Shown: positions 35,009-37,707 of the stretch, in pieces
Layout of the letters: each line of letters starts with the position of its first letter
How positions within the stretch are numbered: the stretch's first letter is position 1
Source: Candidatus Aristotella avistercoris
Lineage (GTDB): Bacteria > Bacillota > Clostridia > Oscillospirales > Ruminococcaceae
Direction of reading: 5' to 3'
DNA length: 37,707 bases
NCBI GenBank assembly: GCA_904397835.1
Contig: CAJFOV010000016.1
Span: 1 to 37,707, forward strand
Translations under genes and position numbers: made by a program
The notes under the pieces: generated by a model
The model's input: only the letters and a program-made list of their open reading frames with translations
What the model was told of the DNA's origin: nothing
Database searches by the model: none

Positions 35009-36205
35009 ATGCTGCGGATGATTGGGTTTGAACTGCAAAAAATCCTTGGGCGAGGCATCACCAAAGGGGCCATCGCCGCACTGCTTGTCAGCTGCTTGTT
35101 CCTGCTGCAGGCCTTTTGTTGGAACAACCCCTACGATACTGTCCGTCTGCCGGATGGCGCCATTCTCTCCGGAAGGGATGCCATTGCTTACAACCAATCG
35201 GTGGCTGCCCGCTATGAGGGGGATCTGACCGATGAAACCCTGCAGCAAATCGCAGAGGACTTTGCACGGGAATATCCCCAGGACTATCAGCAGGTGGTTC
35301 AGGCGTCCCAGGTCTCCTCCGACCTCCCCGCCCCCTATCGCTATCTGTCCCAGTTTGTTCCGGGGCCTGCATACCAACAGGAGATCCAGCGGGCCCAAGA
35401 GGCTGGTATTGCCATCCCTTCCCTGACCTCCGCTGGCCTGATCCGCCTGCAGGATCTGGAGATCTCCTTTGTGGAAAAGCCGCTTCAATACGGCTATGGA
35501 GACAGTTGGTCCCTGTTTTTTCAGAGTTTTTGCGGTCCAGCCTTCTCTGCCGCCCTCCTCATCCTGTTGGTCAGTGTCATCGGGGTCTCCACCCTCTTGG
35601 CTGGGGAGTATGACAGAGGGACAGATGCCCTGATCCTCACAACAAAATACGGCAAAAACCGGGTGATTCTTGCCAAACTGCTGGCGGGCATCCTCTTTGC
35701 CACCTTTCTGACAGCGGGTGTATTTTTGCTATTCTGTGCTGCTTTTGGGCTGCAGTTTGGCGTGGCCGGTTGGAGTGCAGACATGCAGACGGTGCCCTGG
35801 ATCTCCCTTTTTAATGTAAACATCCCCCTCAACAATTTGGAACTGCTACTCCTTGGGTTTCTGATTGTCTGGGTGTCGGCAGTGGTTTCTGCAGTCATCA
35901 CGGCCATGATCTCTGCACTGGCCAAAACCTCTGTCGCATCCCTGCTGATCGCCATCTGCCTTGCCATAGCCCCCTATTTTTTACACACCAATGGGGAGAG
36001 CCCATGGTGTGTCTGCTGGGATCTATGGATGTGGGCATGGCCCATCAATGCTGTCAATCTGCAGCACCTGCTGCGCCTGCCCATCGCCTACAACCTGGGG
36101 GCCTATGATACACTTCTCCTGTTTGGAGGCACTGCTATCATTCTTTTTTTGCTCTCCGTTGTCATTGCATACCATGCCTTTCGCAGGCACAGGATTGGCG
36201 GATGA
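35009..36205 (+). CDS. ABC-2-type transporter permease
   Basis: A 398-residue membrane protein: one N-terminal membrane segment (about 16-38), an extracytoplasmic loop (about 40-165), then five or six segments to the C-terminus. The GEYDRGTDALILTTKYGKNRVILAKLLAGI block after the second segment is typical of ABC-2 permeases, where it couples to the ATPase. The ATG follows the stop of the chimeric ATPase gene directly. Exporters of this kind linked to ECF sigma genes are often part of cell-envelope stress or antimicrobial-peptide responses; that is inference. The gene looks intact, in contrast to its partner. Confidence 0.8.
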   Translation: MLRMIGFELQKILGRGITKGAIAALLVSCLFLLQAFCWNNPYDTVRLPDGAILSGRDAIAYNQSVAARYEGDLTDETLQQIAEDFAREYPQDYQQVVQASQVSSDLPAPYRYLSQFVPGPAYQQEIQRAQEAGIAIPSLTSAGLIRLQDLEISFVEKPLQYGYGDSWSLFFQSFCGPAFSAALLILLVSVIGVSTLLAGEYDRGTDALILTTKYGKNRVILAKLLAGILFATFLTAGVFLLFCAAFGLQFGVAGWSADMQTVPWISLFNVNIPLNNLELLLLGFLIVWVSAVVSAVITAMISALAKTSVASLLIAICLAIAPYFLHTNGESPWCVCWDLWMWAWPINAVNLQHLLRLPIAYNLGAYDTLLLFGGTAIILFLLSVVIAYHAFRRHRIGG

Positions 36206-36237
36206 TTTTCTGTCTCTTCCCCCATAACCCTACAAAA

Positions 36238-36275
36238 ATGGCAGGTACGCTTGTACCTGCCATCTATTTTATTTA
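36238..36275 (+). terminator. Terminator after the ABC permease
   Basis: ATGGCAGGTAC-GCTT-GTACCTGCCAT is a perfect 11-bp stem (36238-36263) followed by CTATTTTATTT. Confidence 0.85.
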
Positions 36276-36394
36276 TGGTTCCGTATTTTGGCTCTGTGAT
36301 CGGATACCCGCCGGAAGCCCCCCTTCAACCGCAAGTCATCTCCTGGGTTCAGAAATCCTCTGACGGCGCCTTTTCCCAAGATACAGCCATCCCC

Positions 36395-37300
36395 CTATTC
36401 CTGGGATTGGGCCATGTCATGTTGACGGGCCAGCTCATCCAGCTGACCACGTTCACAGCGCAGCGGCCCAGCCTTCTGGGTCTTGAGCTCCGCTGCCGCC
36501 ACTGCATAGGCCAGGCTCTCCTGGGGGGAACGGCCCTCACACCGGGCGGCCAGATAGGCGCCAAAGGCGGTCTCCCCCCGGCCAATGCGGCCCACGGATC
36601 CCAAGTCATCCAGAGGGACCTCTGTAATCTGCCCCTCTTGACGCAGGTAAAATCCGTGGGAGGAGGTGAGCAGAATCTCCCGCGCCCCCCACTTGGCCAT
36701 GCGCTCCAACGCCAAGGCCGGATTGGAGCTCCCAGTGAGCACCTCAGCCTCTGTGATCCCCACCTTTAGGTAGTCAATGTAGGGGAAGTATTGGTTTTTT
36801 TCCTCCCAATCCAAATAGTTGAGCTCCCCTGTGCGCCGGTCTGGCACCCGTACAAAGCCCTTCATATCCACTGCAATTTTACCGGACTTGGAAAGGTAGC
36901 GCAGCATGGCGGTCTCAAAGTCCCCCAGCACAATGCCGGAAAATAGATAGGTCTTGACGCCGATTCCACTTGGTACACTTCCAAGTTCCAGTGGGGAGCA
37001 CCGGTTCGTTAGGCAGACCTGGATCCGCTCCCGATCCTCTGTCAGATAATGATTCTCCAGCATACAGGTGTTGGTGTCCTCCAGCCAGAAAATATCCTCC
37101 CACCGCAGGGGAAGGACCTGCAATTTCTCTTTCAGGGTCTTGGATGTTCTGGTCAGCATTCCAAAGGGCCTCCCCATGGAGGAAAGGGCAAAGGCGCTGT
37201 AGATGGCGGGCCCGCCCAGGGGAAAATCCGGTTGATGGTCGGGGGAGGTGGAGCATTCCAGGGCCACAGAGCCCATCAAAAACAGATCATATTCTTTCAT
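36395..37300 (-). CDS. PfkB-family carbohydrate kinase
   Basis: A 301-residue ribokinase-fold protein. The N-terminal GG pair for substrate binding is in FPLGGPAIYSAFALSSMG (27-43), and the C-terminal ATP/anion-hole motif reads GRIGRGETAFGAYLAA. The position of the catalytic base, normally Asp in G-x-G-D, is Glu243 here. The GITEAEVLTG block (near 185) is the usual phosphate-side motif. The sugar is unknown. ATG at 37300 follows AAAGGA with 8-nt spacing; the frame stays open upstream to 37555 but this overlaps the promoter at 37409-37437. Monocistronic. Confidence 0.8.
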   Translation of the reverse strand: MKEYDLFLMGSVALECSTSPDHQPDFPLGGPAIYSAFALSSMGRPFGMLTRTSKTLKEKLQVLPLRWEDIFWLEDTNTCMLENHYLTEDRERIQVCLTNRCSPLELGSVPSGIGVKTYLFSGIVLGDFETAMLRYLSKSGKIAVDMKGFVRVPDRRTGELNYLDWEEKNQYFPYIDYLKVGITEAEVLTGSSNPALALERMAKWGAREILLTSSHGFYLRQEGQITEVPLDDLGSVGRIGRGETAFGAYLAARCEGRSPQESLAYAVAAAELKTQKAGPLRCERGQLDELARQHDMAQSQE

Positions 37301-37408
37301 ACAGCCTGTCCTTTCTATTGCAGTGGCGGCTCTTTGGCCGCGATTCTTTATATGGATCTTGCAAAGCATCGCTGGATTGTTGCCGTACATTTGCATGAGA
37401 TCTTCCCT

Positions 37409-37437
37409 ATTGTAGCACAAACTACGAGATTCGACAA
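37409..37437 (-). promoter_or_regulatory. Promoter of the PfkB-family kinase gene
   Basis: TTGTCG (37432-37437) and TACAAT (37409-37414) with a 17-bp spacer on the minus strand; the leader is about 100 nt. Confidence 0.6.
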
Positions 37438-37470
37438 ATTTGAGGTGAAATCTCCCACCAACCGGGAAAG

Positions 37471-37486
37471 CATGAATCATTTCATG
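37471..37486. promoter_or_regulatory. Operator-like palindrome upstream of the kinase promoter
   Basis: CATGAA-TCAT-TTCATG is a perfect 6-bp inverted repeat about 34 bp upstream of the -35 box. A third CATG occurs at 37495, so CATG recurs every 12 bp (37471, 37483, 37495). Confidence 0.35.
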
Positions 37487-37629
37487 TGCCATTACATGCG
37501 TCGCAGATGGGTAATTCCTACCGCAAGACCAGCATTCGGATCTCAGTCCATTCATTACAGGAAGGGAGCACCTTTTTACACTATCCAGTTCTGAGAGAGA
37601 GTATCTTAAAAGGTTTGTAAAATAAATAT

Positions 37630-37653
37630 CCCCCGGCGAAGCCGGGGGTTTTG
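37630..37653. terminator. GC-rich hairpin, probable terminator
   Basis: CCCCCGGC-GAA-GCCGGGGG followed by TTTTG on the plus strand; the minus strand side is ATATTTATTTTA, so it may work in both directions. The gene it serves is outside the window or not recognised. Confidence 0.6.
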
Positions 37654-37707
37654 CCCAGACGGGTGAAACCCTGGAATACTAGCGCACGCGTCACGTCGCG
37701 TTGGTAC

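Larger units (their letters stand above)
37301..37707. other. Right-end intergenic region
   Basis: It holds the promoter of the kinase gene (37409-37437), a small GCGGC/GCCGC hairpin near 37325-37342, a CATGAA-TCAT-TTCATG palindrome (37471-37486), and a strong hairpin (37630-37653). No gene is supported in the last 400 bases. Confidence 0.5.

Noticed and set aside
37301..37555. An upstream extension of the PfkB-family gene containing an HEMIH motif like a zinc protease.
   Set aside because: The extension crosses the promoter and the motif stands alone; the ATG at 37300 has a good ribosome site and the normal family start.

Overview
The window looks like chromosomal DNA from an anaerobic Gram-positive of the class Clostridia, most likely an Oscillospiraceae/Ruminococcaceae-type gut bacterium. 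The evidence is a complete Rnf ferredoxin:NAD+ oxidoreductase operon (order C-D-G-E-A-B) with its flavin-attachment gene apbE, a low-GC Gram-positive style hprK-murB-rapZ-whiA cluster, strong AGGAGG-type ribosome binding sites, and frequent GTG/TTG starts. This assignment is inference from gene content, not from a database match.

Layout. 1-1500: a poorly gene-dense, AT-richer stretch with several hairpins and one apparently N-terminally damaged lipoprotein gene. 1505-6239: a membrane-anchored XRE regulator, then on the minus strand an ABC-F ATPase, mutY and exonuclease III; a pair of AATATATC-type palindromes sits between mutY and exoA. 6501-8805: a two-gene ABC exporter. 8909-11504 (minus): a signal-peptidase-like membrane protein that seems to lack its catalytic residues, guanylate kinase with a structured leader, and a creatininase-family hydrolase. 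11731-14044 (minus): secD-secF. 14274-20859 (minus): apbE, a Gx-type membrane protein and rnfCDGEAB, apparently one transcription unit from a strong promoter at 20915-20943. 21022-22091: comEA and a small XRE regulator. 22154-30499 (minus): a six-gene operon hprK, ROK glucokinase, murB, rapZ, whiA, dnaE. 30882-33778 (plus): a GT4 glycosyltransferase behind a possible structured leader, and a FAD-dependent dehydrogenase with a Cys cluster. 33968-36205 (plus): an ABC-2 transporter whose ATPase gene is fused in frame to the first half of an ECF sigma factor. 36395-37300 (minus): a PfkB-family sugar kinase.

How the genes work together. ApbE would attach FMN to the AGAT/GGAT threonines of RnfD and RnfG, so the maturation enzyme and its two clients are in one operon with the rest of the Rnf pump. 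HprK, the glucokinase and RapZ link carbon status to cell-wall synthesis (MurB), WhiA and replication (DnaE) by co-transcription; the yvcK gene that often lies between rapZ and whiA is absent here. SecDF and the ABC-F protein are housekeeping.

The most unusual item is the sigma-ABC chimera at 33968-35008: region 2 of an ECF sigma factor runs without a stop into an ABC ATPase that lacks its first beta strands and A-loop, behind what still looks like an ECF-type promoter. It is either a deletion scar or a new protein architecture. No tRNA, rRNA, CRISPR array, insertion sequence or origin was recognised.
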